DNA of 64,000 bases, taken from assembly GCF_002150035.1 (NCBI RefSeq), contig NZ_NETS01000011.1, forward strand, positions 248,001 to 312,000, given 5' to 3'. The DNA comes from Leptospira venezuelensis (GTDB lineage Bacteria > Spirochaetota > Leptospiria > Leptospirales > Leptospiraceae). Both the position numbers and the translations under genes were made by a program. This document shows, one piece after another, positions 7,386-15,793 of the stretch (the stretch's first letter is position 1; each line of letters starts with the position of its first letter). A model generated the notes under the pieces. That model saw only the letters and a list, made by a program, of their open reading frames with translations, was not told the DNA's origin and did not search any database.

Positions 7386-8923
7386 TGGTTGCAGATCCTT
7401 GCAGTCGGGTTCTTTTTTACTTTTTCGGATTCTTCTATTTTGACTTTTTCAGCCAGAGATTTCTGGACTTCCTTGGCAAACATAGCGAATTTACCAGGTG
7501 TTAGCTCCATTTGGGATTGGTTTCTGTAGTTTTCTTTAGCTAAATGGATACCCAAATCTCTGAATTCCCAACCCTCATTTAAAATCCGATCCATTACTTT
7601 TCCGGAAGGTGTACATTTTGGGTCTTCCCAGCGTTTATTCATAATATTTAATATTTCTTGGTAGAATCTTTTTCCGGTATGACGATCCAATTCTTCCGCG
7701 ATCGGCAACAGGCTTTGAGTAAATTCTTTTCCTCTAGTAAGGAAATCTTTCTCTTCCCCATCATCGTCCAAGACTGTTAAGCCTGGCTTTCTTCCTTCCC
7801 AGATAATCCTTTTCGTATTTTCTCTGATCCTAAGTTTTTCCTTTTGATCAATGGATTTGCTTTCCTTCAATAATCCATCAAGAAGAACCATTTGTATATA
7901 GCCTAAACTCGGTTTATGGATTCCAGTTGGGGATTCAGGTTGTAGATCCAAACAACGGATCTCAATGTATTGGATTCCCCGACTTTGAAGCGCATCTAAT
8001 GGTCTTTCATCATTTTTAGGAATTTGTTTAGGTCGGATTGGAGAATAAAATTCGTTTTCAATTTGCAGATAATGATCGTTTAGCTGGTTCGGAATTCCAC
8101 CGTAAGGTTGATATTTCGGATAAGGAGTGCTCACTGCATAACACATTCCATCTATATATTCCTTTAAGGAATTATAATTGATAGGAAGTTCATCTTGAAC
8201 TTTGCTCGTGTATCCAATCTCGCTCATTCTTAAAGAAGTAGCGTAAGGAGCATAGTAAGTATGATTTTTATGCTTAACAAAAGGAAAATCGCTCTGCACA
8301 GGCAAAAAAGTTTCATCAAAAACCGGAGTGGCACCGGTTAAGTATAAAATTTCAGGCACCCTTCTCATAAAGTTTCGTGTAACCGAAAGATATAATTCAG
8401 AAATTTCTTCTTTAGTGAAGGAATGAATCTCTTTTCCTAAAATTTGTTTTAAGAATAGATTGGAAAATGAGAAATTATAATGCACACCTGAGATCGTTTG
8501 CATTCTCCTTCCATAACGAAGACCTAACCCATTTCGATAGACTGTCTTCCATTCTCCAGAAAAAGAATGACCATATTGTCCCAGAGGAATGTCTTTATCT
8601 TCTTTCGGAAGAATTGGAGGCATACTAAAAGGCCAGATCCATTCCTCTTTTAGATGCCTGGAGGTGAATATATGCAGATCTTGTAATTCTCTTACGATAG
8701 CCTCAATTCGCGGGCGAGGATTCGTAGCAAACTCAAGCTGTGGTTCCGAAAAATCTGTCTTAATAAAATGGTTAGTAAGACTGGAACCTAAGGATTCCGG
8801 ATGAGGAGTAGTAGCAATTTTTCCATCGAAAAATATGCGCATACTTTCCTTTTCCAAACCATGTTTAGCCTTAACAGCATGACGCAGATTTGGAAATACC
8901 GGAGTTTTGGCGGATCGATTCAT
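7382..8923 (-). CDS. gshA: Glutamate-cysteine ligase
   Basis: The 513-aa protein resembles the E. coli-type GshA and the N-terminal half of GshF. Blocks include GLEKESMRI near residue 22, TDFSEPQLEF, WPFSMPPI, IPLGQYGHSFSG and YGRRMQTISGVHYNFSFS. It joins glutamate and cysteine through the gamma-carboxyl, the committed step of glutathione synthesis. The last 20 residues are lysine- and glutamate-rich and end just past the start of the ATP-grasp gene. The gamma-glutamyltransferase gene lies 28 bases upstream in the same direction. Confidence 0.92.
   Translation of the reverse strand: MNRSAKTPVFPNLRHAVKAKHGLEKESMRIFFDGKIATTPHPESLGSSLTNHFIKTDFSEPQLEFATNPRPRIEAIVRELQDLHIFTSRHLKEEWIWPFSMPPILPKEDKDIPLGQYGHSFSGEWKTVYRNGLGLRYGRRMQTISGVHYNFSFSNLFLKQILGKEIHSFTKEEISELYLSVTRNFMRRVPEILYLTGATPVFDETFLPVQSDFPFVKHKNHTYYAPYATSLRMSEIGYTSKVQDELPINYNSLKEYIDGMCYAVSTPYPKYQPYGGIPNQLNDHYLQIENEFYSPIRPKQIPKNDERPLDALQSRGIQYIEIRCLDLQPESPTGIHKPSLGYIQMVLLDGLLKESKSIDQKEKLRIRENTKRIIWEGRKPGLTVLDDDGEEKDFLTRGKEFTQSLLPIAEELDRHTGKRFYQEILNIMNKRWEDPKCTPSGKVMDRILNEGWEFRDLGIHLAKENYRNQSQMELTPGKFAMFAKEVQKSLAEKVKIEESEKVKKNPTARICNH
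7412..7418 (-). promoter_or_regulatory. Candidate -1 ribosomal frameshift heptamer A AAA AAG
   Basis: Read on the minus strand in the gshA frame, codons GTA AAA AAG give the heptamer A_AAA_AAG, the same type used in E. coli dnaX. The gshA stop TGA comes 27 bases after the heptamer. Slippage by -1 enters a frame with no stop before, and in phase with, the ATP-grasp TTG. The product would be one polypeptide of about 856 aa, like bifunctional GshF. I see no strong downstream stem, and A-runs are common in this genome, so function is unproven. Confidence 0.4.
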
Positions 8924-8951
8924 TTTATATTCCTAGTTCTTTTTTTCAATA

Positions 8952-10715
8952 TTATTCCCCCAGAGGAATTCCGTCTCCCCTAGGATCCGCAGCACCATAT
9001 AATGTACCATTCTCTCTTTTTACGCAGAATAGTTTCGCCATATTATTACCGAGTCTTACCTCGTGTTTTTTTGCCTTAAGCTGATTAAAAGTTGCAGTAT
9101 CAGTCGCGGGGCCTTCGACGGAAAGTGCGTCAGGAAAGAATTGATGATGTATTCTTCCTCTAGCGACTGACTCATATAAGGTCAAATTTAAATCCAGTGT
9201 AAACAATATGGATTGTAATACCGCATTGACTATATAAGAACCTCCAGGCGCACCTGTTACTAAAAATGTCTCGCCGTTTTTCAAAACAATTGTGGGAGAC
9301 ATGGAACTTAAAGGCGTTTTTCCAGGTTGGATAGAATTTGCCTCTGCGCCGATCAAACCATACACATTAGGCTCACCCGGAGAACGACTAAAATCATCCA
9401 TTGTATCATTCAGAACAAAGCCATAACCTTCTAAAACAACAGCTGCACCAAATCTATAATTGATGGAATGTGTAGTGGAAACTGCATTTCCTTCTGCATC
9501 CACTACAGAAATATGAGTGGTCTGGGGAGATTCTGCCTTTAAGTTTAATCTGCTTAAGTAAGTAGAACTTGGAGTCGCTTTTCCAGGATTAAAGTCTGAA
9601 ATTTTTTCTTTGGCATAGTCAGATGAGATCAAAGTTTCCACTGGGATCTTGGTGTATCCAGGATCTCCACCCAAGACCGCTCGATCAGAATATCCTCTTC
9701 TCATAACTTCTGCCAAGAAATGATAATAATCGCTTTGGGAAAAATCATACATTGAATGAAGCTCTTTTGTTTCCAGCATCTTTAACATTGTAAAAAGATG
9801 AACTCCCGAAGAAGGAGGAAACATAGTTCTAATATTATAATTTCTATAAGTAATTTCTAAAGGTTTTTCTTCTTTTACCTTATAACTTTTTAGATCATTG
9901 AAATGAATTGGCCCACCGTTTGTAGAAACTTCCTCTGCGAGAGCCTTTGCGATTGCACCAGTATAAAAATCCTTATCTCCCGTTTCAGAAATGATCCTAA
10001 GAGTTTTTGCTAAATCCTTTTGAACAAATACTTCACCCGACTCAGGAATCTTTCCACCTGGTATAAATATTTTTTTCATACCTGGGCTCATATCTTGTTC
10101 TGATTCTTGGATTGCCTCTGAAAGATCTGGATATACTACAAATCCTTCCTCTGCTAATCGGATTGCAGGAGCTAAAACATCTTTTAGAGGAAGTTTACCG
10201 AACTTCTTATGGATCTGAACTAGACCCGCCACCATTCCGGGAACTCCCACAGATTTATATCCGAGCAGGGATTCTTCCTTTGGGCGTCCTTTATACATAT
10301 TACGGCTTGCTAATAAAGGAGCTCTTTCCCTGAAATCGAAAGCATATGACTTTCCTGATTTTGCATGGTGATAAACTAAAAATCCCCCTCCTCCGATGCC
10401 TGTGGAAGAAGGGCGGGTAACAGAAACTGCAAAGGAAGAAGCAACGGCCACATCAATAGTGTTACCACCCTTCTTATAAATCTCCAATCCGACCTTAGAA
10501 GCATCAATAGAATCCGTAGAGATCATAATCTTTTTAGATTCAGCAAATAGAGTGTTTGGATCGATTCCGAATTTAGGAGCGACAAGGTTCTGTGTAGAAA
10601 CTTCCCTTCCTTCAACAAATAAAACGTTCTTCTTGCAGGATACAAACGCAAGAAGAAGCAAAATAGAAAATAAGAAGAAATATTTGGGATTAGGTCTAAC
10701 CGTTCTAAAAGACAT
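8952..10715 (-). CDS. ggt: Gamma-glutamyltransferase, predicted lipoprotein
   Basis: This 587-aa Ntn-hydrolase precursor has an N-terminal signal with a lipobox-like LAFVSC (C27), so it is probably anchored on the periplasmic face of a membrane. The autoprocessing nucleophile is the first threonine of TTHISVVD at about residue 399, and the substrate loop GAPGGSYI follows. The enzyme cleaves the gamma-glutamyl bond of glutathione and recycles extracytoplasmic thiols. Its start overlaps the clpA stop by one base, and gshA follows 28 bases downstream, so synthesis and breakdown of glutathione share an operon. Confidence 0.92.
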   Translation of the reverse strand: MSFRTVRPNPKYFFLFSILLLLAFVSCKKNVLFVEGREVSTQNLVAPKFGIDPNTLFAESKKIMISTDSIDASKVGLEIYKKGGNTIDVAVASSFAVSVTRPSSTGIGGGGFLVYHHAKSGKSYAFDFRERAPLLASRNMYKGRPKEESLLGYKSVGVPGMVAGLVQIHKKFGKLPLKDVLAPAIRLAEEGFVVYPDLSEAIQESEQDMSPGMKKIFIPGGKIPESGEVFVQKDLAKTLRIISETGDKDFYTGAIAKALAEEVSTNGGPIHFNDLKSYKVKEEKPLEITYRNYNIRTMFPPSSGVHLFTMLKMLETKELHSMYDFSQSDYYHFLAEVMRRGYSDRAVLGGDPGYTKIPVETLISSDYAKEKISDFNPGKATPSSTYLSRLNLKAESPQTTHISVVDAEGNAVSTTHSINYRFGAAVVLEGYGFVLNDTMDDFSRSPGEPNVYGLIGAEANSIQPGKTPLSSMSPTIVLKNGETFLVTGAPGGSYIVNAVLQSILFTLDLNLTLYESVARGRIHHQFFPDALSVEGPATDTATFNQLKAKKHEVRLGNNMAKLFCVKRENGTLYGAADPRGDGIPLGE

Positions 10716-12958
10716 TATTTTTCTCTAGAACGGAAGACTAATTTAAGTTCTTCGTTTTGTATTTCCAAATTCACATCCCCGCCGTTTTTTAATTCTCCGA
10801 ATAAGATCTCTTCAGAGAGTTTTTTGGAAATATTGGAATCAATCCATCTTTGGACTGGCCTTGCCCCAAATAGAGGATCATAAGATTTTTTAGCGATCCA
10901 GATTAGAACATCCTCTCCATAATGAAGTTGGATACTTTTTTCTTTTAGTCTAGTTTCCAAAAGTTCTAACTGTTTACGAACAACCTTAGAAACCGTTCCT
11001 TCATCCAAAGATGCAAATTCTATTACTGCAGTTAATCTGTTTCGGAACTCGGGAGAAAATTGCTTTTCGATGGCTTTCAAACCTCTGTCGGTCAAAGCAG
11101 TATTATCAAACCCTAATGGATTAGAGGCCCTTTCTCTGGCACCTGTATTTGTGGTCATGATCAGAATGACTTGTTTGAAATCAGCCTTTCTACCGTTATT
11201 ATCAGTAAGAGTAGCATGATCCATGATCTGCAAAAGAATATTATAAATATCCTCATGAGCCTTTTCAATTTCATCTAAAAGTAGAACACAATGCGGAGTG
11301 CGAACGATCGCATCTGTCAACTGACCGCCCTGCTCAAACCCAACATACCCTGGAGGAGATCCGATAAGACGTGATACCGTATGTTTTTCCATATACTCAC
11401 TCATATCGAACCGGATGAATTCCACACCTAAGATTGCAGCAAGTTGTTTGGATAATTCAGTTTTACCCACACCTGTTGGTCCTGCGAATAAGAAAGATCC
11501 AACAGGTTTCCCTGGCTCTGATAAACCGCTTCTGGAAAGTCGGATCGCTTGCACGAGTTCTATTACAGCCTTGTCCTGACCATAAATTTTACCTTTTAAT
11601 TCTTCATCCAAGTTCTTGAGCTTTTCTCGATCGTCTGCTTTAACTGTCCTTGGAGGAATTTTAGAAATTTTCGACACAAGTTCTTCGATTTCTTTTACAC
11701 TCACGATCTTAGATTTGGAACTTTCTCTAAGTTTAACTTTTGCTCCTGCCTCGTCGATTAGATCGATTGCTTTGTCCGGAAGTTTACGATCTAGAATATA
11801 ACGTTCCGCGAGTTTTGCGGCTTCTTCGACCGCTCCTGCAGAATATTTCACAGAATGGAATTGTTCGTATTTAGGAAGAAGTCCCTTTAAGATTTGGATG
11901 GTCTCTTCAACACTTGGTTCATTTACTTCCAATTTTTGGAATCTTCTAGAAAGTGCATGATCCTTCTCAAAGATTGCTTTATATTCTTTATATGTTGTAG
12001 TTCCTATACAACGAAGTTCCCCATTGGAAAGCGCTGGTTTCAAAAGATTCGAAGCATCCAAAGATCCGCCAGATACAGCACCAGCACCAATGATAGTATG
12101 AATCTCATCCACAAAAAGTACATTGTCCGGATCGGAAGAAATCGACTGCACGACATTCTTCAGCCTTTCCTCGAACTCTCCTCTGAACTTAGTTCCTGCG
12201 AGAAGTAATCCCATGTCCAAGGAATATACCTTCGTATTCTTTAATACATCTGGAACTTTTCCGTTTACAATTTGAAGAGCAAGTCCTTCTACAATGGCAG
12301 TTTTACCTACGCCTGCGTCTCCCACGAAGATAGGATTATTCTTTCTTCTTCTTGCAAGAATATGAATGGTTCTTTCGATCTCTTCTGCTCTACCAACTAA
12401 AGGATCTAATTTGCCTTGGCTTGCTTTTTCAGTTAGATTGACGCAGAAATCTGCCAGTGCATCCCCGCTTTGTTTTTTGGAAGTTTCGTCTGTTGGAGTT
12501 CCATCACCGACATTCTCTCCAGACTTTTTGATCCCATGAGAAATATAACGTATAACATCCAGACGGGAAATATCCTGTTTTCCCAAAAAGAATACTGCAT
12601 GAGACTGATCTTCTCTAAATAGAGAGGCTAATACATAACCCCCATCTAACTTTTTCTTTTGTGTAGACTGCACCTGAAACGCTGCTAACTGAAGAACTCT
12701 TTGAGCGCCAATTGTGTATTCAGGCTCTATCTCACCAAAAGAGTCGGGAACTGATTCCATTTCAGTATCTAGATACTCTTTTAACTCGGAACGTAACAGA
12801 TCTAGATCCGCACCGCAGGCAAGAAGAACATCTGCTGCAACAGGATCATAAGTTAAAGATAGAAGAATATGCTCAAGGGTGATGTATTCATTTCTCCTTT
12901 TGAGGGCTTCCGTTCTTGCTTGGTTAAGAGATTTTTCTAGTTCTTCGGATAATGTCAT
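10715..12958 (-). CDS. clpA: ATP-dependent Clp protease ATPase subunit ClpA
   Basis: The 747-aa Hsp100 protein has an N-terminal Clp repeat domain (first about 150 aa) that docks ClpS. Two AAA+ modules follow, with Walker A GDAGVGKTA near residue 217 and GPTGVGKTE near residue 490, no ClpB-type middle domain, and the D2 small domain with FGARPVQR. It unfolds substrates for ClpP. The clpS gene directly upstream overlaps its start by four bases (ATGA), the classic adaptor-unfoldase pair for N-degron proteolysis. clpP is not in the window. Confidence 0.95.
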   Translation of the reverse strand: MTLSEELEKSLNQARTEALKRRNEYITLEHILLSLTYDPVAADVLLACGADLDLLRSELKEYLDTEMESVPDSFGEIEPEYTIGAQRVLQLAAFQVQSTQKKKLDGGYVLASLFREDQSHAVFFLGKQDISRLDVIRYISHGIKKSGENVGDGTPTDETSKKQSGDALADFCVNLTEKASQGKLDPLVGRAEEIERTIHILARRRKNNPIFVGDAGVGKTAIVEGLALQIVNGKVPDVLKNTKVYSLDMGLLLAGTKFRGEFEERLKNVVQSISSDPDNVLFVDEIHTIIGAGAVSGGSLDASNLLKPALSNGELRCIGTTTYKEYKAIFEKDHALSRRFQKLEVNEPSVEETIQILKGLLPKYEQFHSVKYSAGAVEEAAKLAERYILDRKLPDKAIDLIDEAGAKVKLRESSKSKIVSVKEIEELVSKISKIPPRTVKADDREKLKNLDEELKGKIYGQDKAVIELVQAIRLSRSGLSEPGKPVGSFLFAGPTGVGKTELSKQLAAILGVEFIRFDMSEYMEKHTVSRLIGSPPGYVGFEQGGQLTDAIVRTPHCVLLLDEIEKAHEDIYNILLQIMDHATLTDNNGRKADFKQVILIMTTNTGARERASNPLGFDNTALTDRGLKAIEKQFSPEFRNRLTAVIEFASLDEGTVSKVVRKQLELLETRLKEKSIQLHYGEDVLIWIAKKSYDPLFGARPVQRWIDSNISKKLSEEILFGELKNGGDVNLEIQNEELKLVFRSREK

Positions 12959-13278
12959 GATTCTTCCCCCTCTTCAATTTCCATTTGGCAATGCAGAGGA
13001 TGTCCGTGTTCCTCTGCGAGCATATGGGTCTCGTTCACTTTTGTTTTGGCCACATCATGAGAATAGACTCCACAAAGCGCCTTTCCGGTTGTATGTGCCT
13101 GTAACATTATTTGTTCGCTCTCGACCTGAGTCCGATAAAATACCACGCGAAGTATCCAAACCACAAACTCCATAGGCGTGTAATCATCATTTAAGATTAC
13201 TACCCTGTACTTTGCTGGTTTTTTAAGCTTCAGTTTCTCTTTAGTGAGAACCTGCTCTTCTGTTTTTAAATCGCTCAT
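12955..13278 (-). CDS. clpS: ClpS adaptor protein
   Basis: This 107-aa protein has a disordered acidic/lysine-rich N-terminus followed by the ClpS fold with VVILNDDYTPMEFVV at residues 28-42. That segment carries the acidic residues and methionine lining the N-degron pocket. A conserved AHTTGKALCGVYSHDVAKTK block follows. ClpS hands proteins with destabilising N-termini to ClpA. Both ends overlap neighbours by four bases, so it is translationally coupled to the upstream FemAB-like gene and to clpA. Confidence 0.95.
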   Translation of the reverse strand: MSDLKTEEQVLTKEKLKLKKPAKYRVVILNDDYTPMEFVVWILRVVFYRTQVESEQIMLQAHTTGKALCGVYSHDVAKTKVNETHMLAEEHGHPLHCQMEIEEGEES

Positions 13279-14447
13279 TGGTTTTCGGATTCTCCCCTGA
13301 CTGCCTCGTCTTTTAATGGGGAAGATAGATTGGTTTCCCTTATCATTTCCTGCATATGCATTCTTTCGCTTTCTAAAAAACGTTCAATCGCATTTCGAGC
13401 CTGGTCATGGAAAATAAAATGAGAGCTATAAGTAGGAACGGCAGGAAATCCTCTTAAAAACTTCTGCTCTCCTTGAGCTCCAGCTTCGAAAATTTCAAAA
13501 CCGTTATTGATAGCGTATTCAATCGGAGCATAATAACAACATTCAAAATGTAGAAAAGGATAATGTGCAGAAGAACCCCAGTATCTCCCATACAACTTCT
13601 TTCCTTTTTTGAGATTGAATGTTCCGCCTATCGTGTCCCCATCCTTCTTCGCTAAAAATAATACCAGATTTTGGGAAAACTTCTCCAAAATGATCTTAAA
13701 AAATTTACGATTCAAATAAGGAGATCCCCATTTTCTGGAATAAGTCTCCGTGTAAAAAGAATAGATAGAATCCATATCCTCTTCAGCGATATCTTTGCCT
13801 TCTTTGCATAAAATCTGAATACCGGATTCTTTGATTGTCTCTCTTTCTTTTTTGATCTGTATCCTCTTCTTGGATCTGAAATCTCCCAGAAAATTTTCGA
13901 AACTAGTATAACCTCTATTCTTCCAATGAAATTGGTGGGTTATGCGAGTGGCAAATCCTCTTTTCTCCAAAGCCTTGGCTTCTTCTTCCTCTAAAAAAAG
14001 AAAATGGATACTGGAAAGTCCTTCTGTTTTTGAATTTTCTAATAAAGGAGGAAGTAGGACATCCAACGCTTCTTCCGCAGATACATTATTTCTTCTGAAT
14101 ATTTTCTTACCGTTCACCGGAGTGAATGGATAAGCAACAAGTCCTTTAGGATAATAAGAAAGCCCATTCTGAGAGAAAAAATTCGCCCAGGAATGATCGA
14201 AAATATACTCACCATAAGAATCATACTTATGATAAAAAGGAAGAGCGGAATGTATCCCATCCTCGTCTTCCGCCACCCAATACTCAGGATGCCAACTAGT
14301 CCTTCCGCCTACACAAGAAGAAAGTTCCAGAGAATGTAAAAATTCGTGATTGGAAAAAGGATTTTCAGGATCCCCCAACAGATTCCACTCCTCAGGAGAA
14401 ATTTCTCGGAGCGATGGTATCCTGGAGATCTTTGTTTTACCGGGCAT
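13275..14447 (-). CDS. FemAB-like/GNAT-fold acyltransferase (DUF482-like)
   Basis: This 390-aa protein resembles the peptidogalycan/FemAB-like family PF04339. Visible blocks are SCVGGRTSWHPEYWV, LPFYHKYDSYGEY, a basic FRSKKRIQIKKERE segment, a KWGSPYLNRKFF stretch and C-terminal GRYWGSS and FECCYYAPIEYAI. The fold belongs to the GNAT superfamily that transfers acyl or aminoacyl groups; the substrate is unknown. It is coupled by an ATGA overlap to clpS, which makes an aminoacyl-transferase role in N-degron tagging attractive but unproven. The sigma-factor gene ends three bases upstream. Confidence 0.75.
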   Translation of the reverse strand: MPGKTKISRIPSLREISPEEWNLLGDPENPFSNHEFLHSLELSSCVGGRTSWHPEYWVAEDEDGIHSALPFYHKYDSYGEYIFDHSWANFFSQNGLSYYPKGLVAYPFTPVNGKKIFRRNNVSAEEALDVLLPPLLENSKTEGLSSIHFLFLEEEEAKALEKRGFATRITHQFHWKNRGYTSFENFLGDFRSKKRIQIKKERETIKESGIQILCKEGKDIAEEDMDSIYSFYTETYSRKWGSPYLNRKFFKIILEKFSQNLVLFLAKKDGDTIGGTFNLKKGKKLYGRYWGSSAHYPFLHFECCYYAPIEYAINNGFEIFEAGAQGEQKFLRGFPAVPTYSSHFIFHDQARNAIERFLESERMHMQEMIRETNLSSPLKDEAVRGESENQ

Positions 14448-14450
14448 TTT

Positions 14451-15038
14451 CTATTTCTTGGACGTTTTTGAGCCTTCTATCGTTCTCTCGGACTCAGAAA
14501 AAAATCGTTTCAATTTTTCCAGAGAACGATGGACGATCACCTTAACATTCGATTCGGAAAGTCCAGTGGTTTCGGAAATTTCTCGGACCGATTTTCCTTC
14601 TAGCTTAGCCATTGTAAGGATCCTTCTCTGTCTAGGTTCCAAAACATTTAGCCAAGATTCTAGTCCTTGTTGGACTTCCCACTTGTCTTCGATAGAAGTT
14701 TTTTCTTCCTGAGCAAAACCTTCCATTTCAGTAGACACTAGTCTATCTCTGGTGCCTTTTCTGCGGATATAATCGATTGTCTTGTATCTTGCGATGGAGA
14801 AAAACCAAGGTGCAAACGGTTTTTCCCTTCTGTATGTGGCTCTCGCTTTATGGATACCAATTAGAATATCCTGGATCAGATCTTCTCGATCTTCTTTGTC
14901 ACGAACCTTAGAGCTCAAATGATTATTTAAAATTTCCCTGCATTTGGAAAGAAGGAGTTCATATTCCTTAGAATCTCCGTCCTGGGCTAAGCGCATCCTT
15001 TCCGAAAGAATTTGCCAGATTTCTTGCTTTTCCGCCAT
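14451..15038 (-). CDS. ECF-type RNA polymerase sigma factor (SigF/NrsF-associated type)
   Basis: The 195-aa sigma-70 family protein has a region 2 with DREDLIQDILIGIHKA and FAPWFFSIARYKTIDYIRRK. A linker follows, then region 4 with LEPRQRRILTMAKLEGKSVREIS and a helix-turn-helix SESNVKVIVHRSLEKLKR. Region 3 is absent, as in ECF factors. A divergent gene for an NrsF-like anti-sigma factor lies 125 bases away, which places it with the ECF group controlled by DUF1109 proteins. It is the first gene of a gap-free operon running to the ATP-grasp ligase at 6354, so it may control its own operon. Confidence 0.9.
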   Translation of the reverse strand: MAEKQEIWQILSERMRLAQDGDSKEYELLLSKCREILNNHLSSKVRDKEDREDLIQDILIGIHKARATYRREKPFAPWFFSIARYKTIDYIRRKGTRDRLVSTEMEGFAQEEKTSIEDKWEVQQGLESWLNVLEPRQRRILTMAKLEGKSVREISETTGLSESNVKVIVHRSLEKLKRFFSESERTIEGSKTSKK

Positions 15039-15063
15039 GTAACCTTATGCAGTTTGACTCGAA
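15039..15063 (+). promoter_or_regulatory. Candidate ECF promoter for the nrsF-like gene
   Basis: Between the divergent sigma and anti-sigma genes, reading toward the anti-sigma gene, there is GTAACC (15039-15044), a 15-base spacer and CGAA (15060-15063). I recall the Caulobacter SigF promoter as GTAACC with a roughly 16-base spacer and CGAA, so this would be an autoregulated promoter about 100 bases upstream of the start codon. One base of spacing differs and the match is by eye. Confidence 0.4.
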
Positions 15064-15077
15064 TGAATTCATGAGTC
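15056..15077. promoter_or_regulatory. Near-perfect inverted repeat, possible operator
   Basis: GACTC-GA-ATGAATTCAT-GAGTC forms a 10-bp inverted repeat with a two-base insertion in the left arm; its centre is the perfect palindrome ATGAATTCAT (15063-15072). It overlaps the candidate -10 element CGAA of the nrsF promoter, so a bound regulator would block that promoter. Confidence 0.4.
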
Positions 15078-15092
15078 GTATAAAGAATAGCT

Positions 15093-15122
15093 ATTGGACT
15101 GGATTTTTTAAGGATGTCCAAT
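15093..15122. promoter_or_regulatory. Inverted repeat ATTGGAC-N16-GTCCAAT
   Basis: Two perfect 7-base inverted half-sites (15093-15099 and 15116-15122) are separated by 16 bases, about two helical turns centre to centre. It could be a dimer-binding operator or, if transcribed, a stem in the nrsF leader. It lies between the sigma start and the anti-sigma start. Confidence 0.35.
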
Positions 15123-15163
15123 CTTTCTTACTTTAAAGCGGAAAATCTAAACCGGGAGGAAGC

Positions 15164-15790
15164 ATGTCTTATTCAGAATCTGACAAAACCGAAAAACTGA
15201 TCCAAACATTGAGTTCCGACCTGGGAAAAGGAAGCCTAAACATTTATACCCTTTTCGTGTCCTGTTTAAGTTTGGTAGTTTTAGGAATTGTATTAGGATG
15301 GTCCGCTTCCAATTTAATAGGACGTACGAATGCTTTTCCTGGATGGTGGCCGGAGCCTATATTATTACTAGTTTGGGGAATTTTTTCGGCCTATCTACTA
15401 AGCAAACTAGCCTTCCCTGAGGAAACTTCCTCTTGGGTATTTTGGGCAGCGGGTGGCTTTTTACTCTCCTGGACAGTTTTTATTTTAAGCCGTTTTTTTA
15501 CCGAGGAACCTTCAGCACATGTTCATGTCGGACTTTGTTCAGTAATCTTAGCAACAACTTCGATTATATTCGGAACCGGGGCTTGGTTTATTCTTAGGAA
15601 TATGGCAAGTTCCAGACCTGGACTCTCTGGATTTTTATTCTTAAACCTATTATTAGCGAGTTCTAATCTAGGGCTAAAGTTTGTCTGCCCGGTCCAAGAT
15701 CCTTCTCATATTTTGATCTCGCATGTAAGTTTTACATTAGTTTGGATCGCACTATTATATTTTCCGATCCGAAAAAAATTCAGTTGGTAA
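15164..15790 (+). CDS. NrsF-like (DUF1109) membrane anti-sigma factor
   Basis: This 208-aa protein has about six transmembrane helices after a cytoplasmic N-terminus of some 25 residues. It carries the DUF1109-like C-terminal signature FVCPVQDPSHILISH with C175, H182 and H187, plus C125 in HVGLCSV and C34. In Caulobacter, NrsF restrains SigF and conserved cysteines mediate release under metal stress. Here C125 and C175 are the natural candidates. A GGGAGGAA box precedes the ATG. It converges on the helicase gene, three bases away. Confidence 0.75.
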   Translation: MSYSESDKTEKLIQTLSSDLGKGSLNIYTLFVSCLSLVVLGIVLGWSASNLIGRTNAFPGWWPEPILLLVWGIFSAYLLSKLAFPEETSSWVFWAAGGFLLSWTVFILSRFFTEEPSAHVHVGLCSVILATTSIIFGTGAWFILRNMASSRPGLSGFLFLNLLLASSNLGLKFVCPVQDPSHILISHVSFTLVWIALLYFPIRKKFSW

Positions 15791-15793
15791 GTT

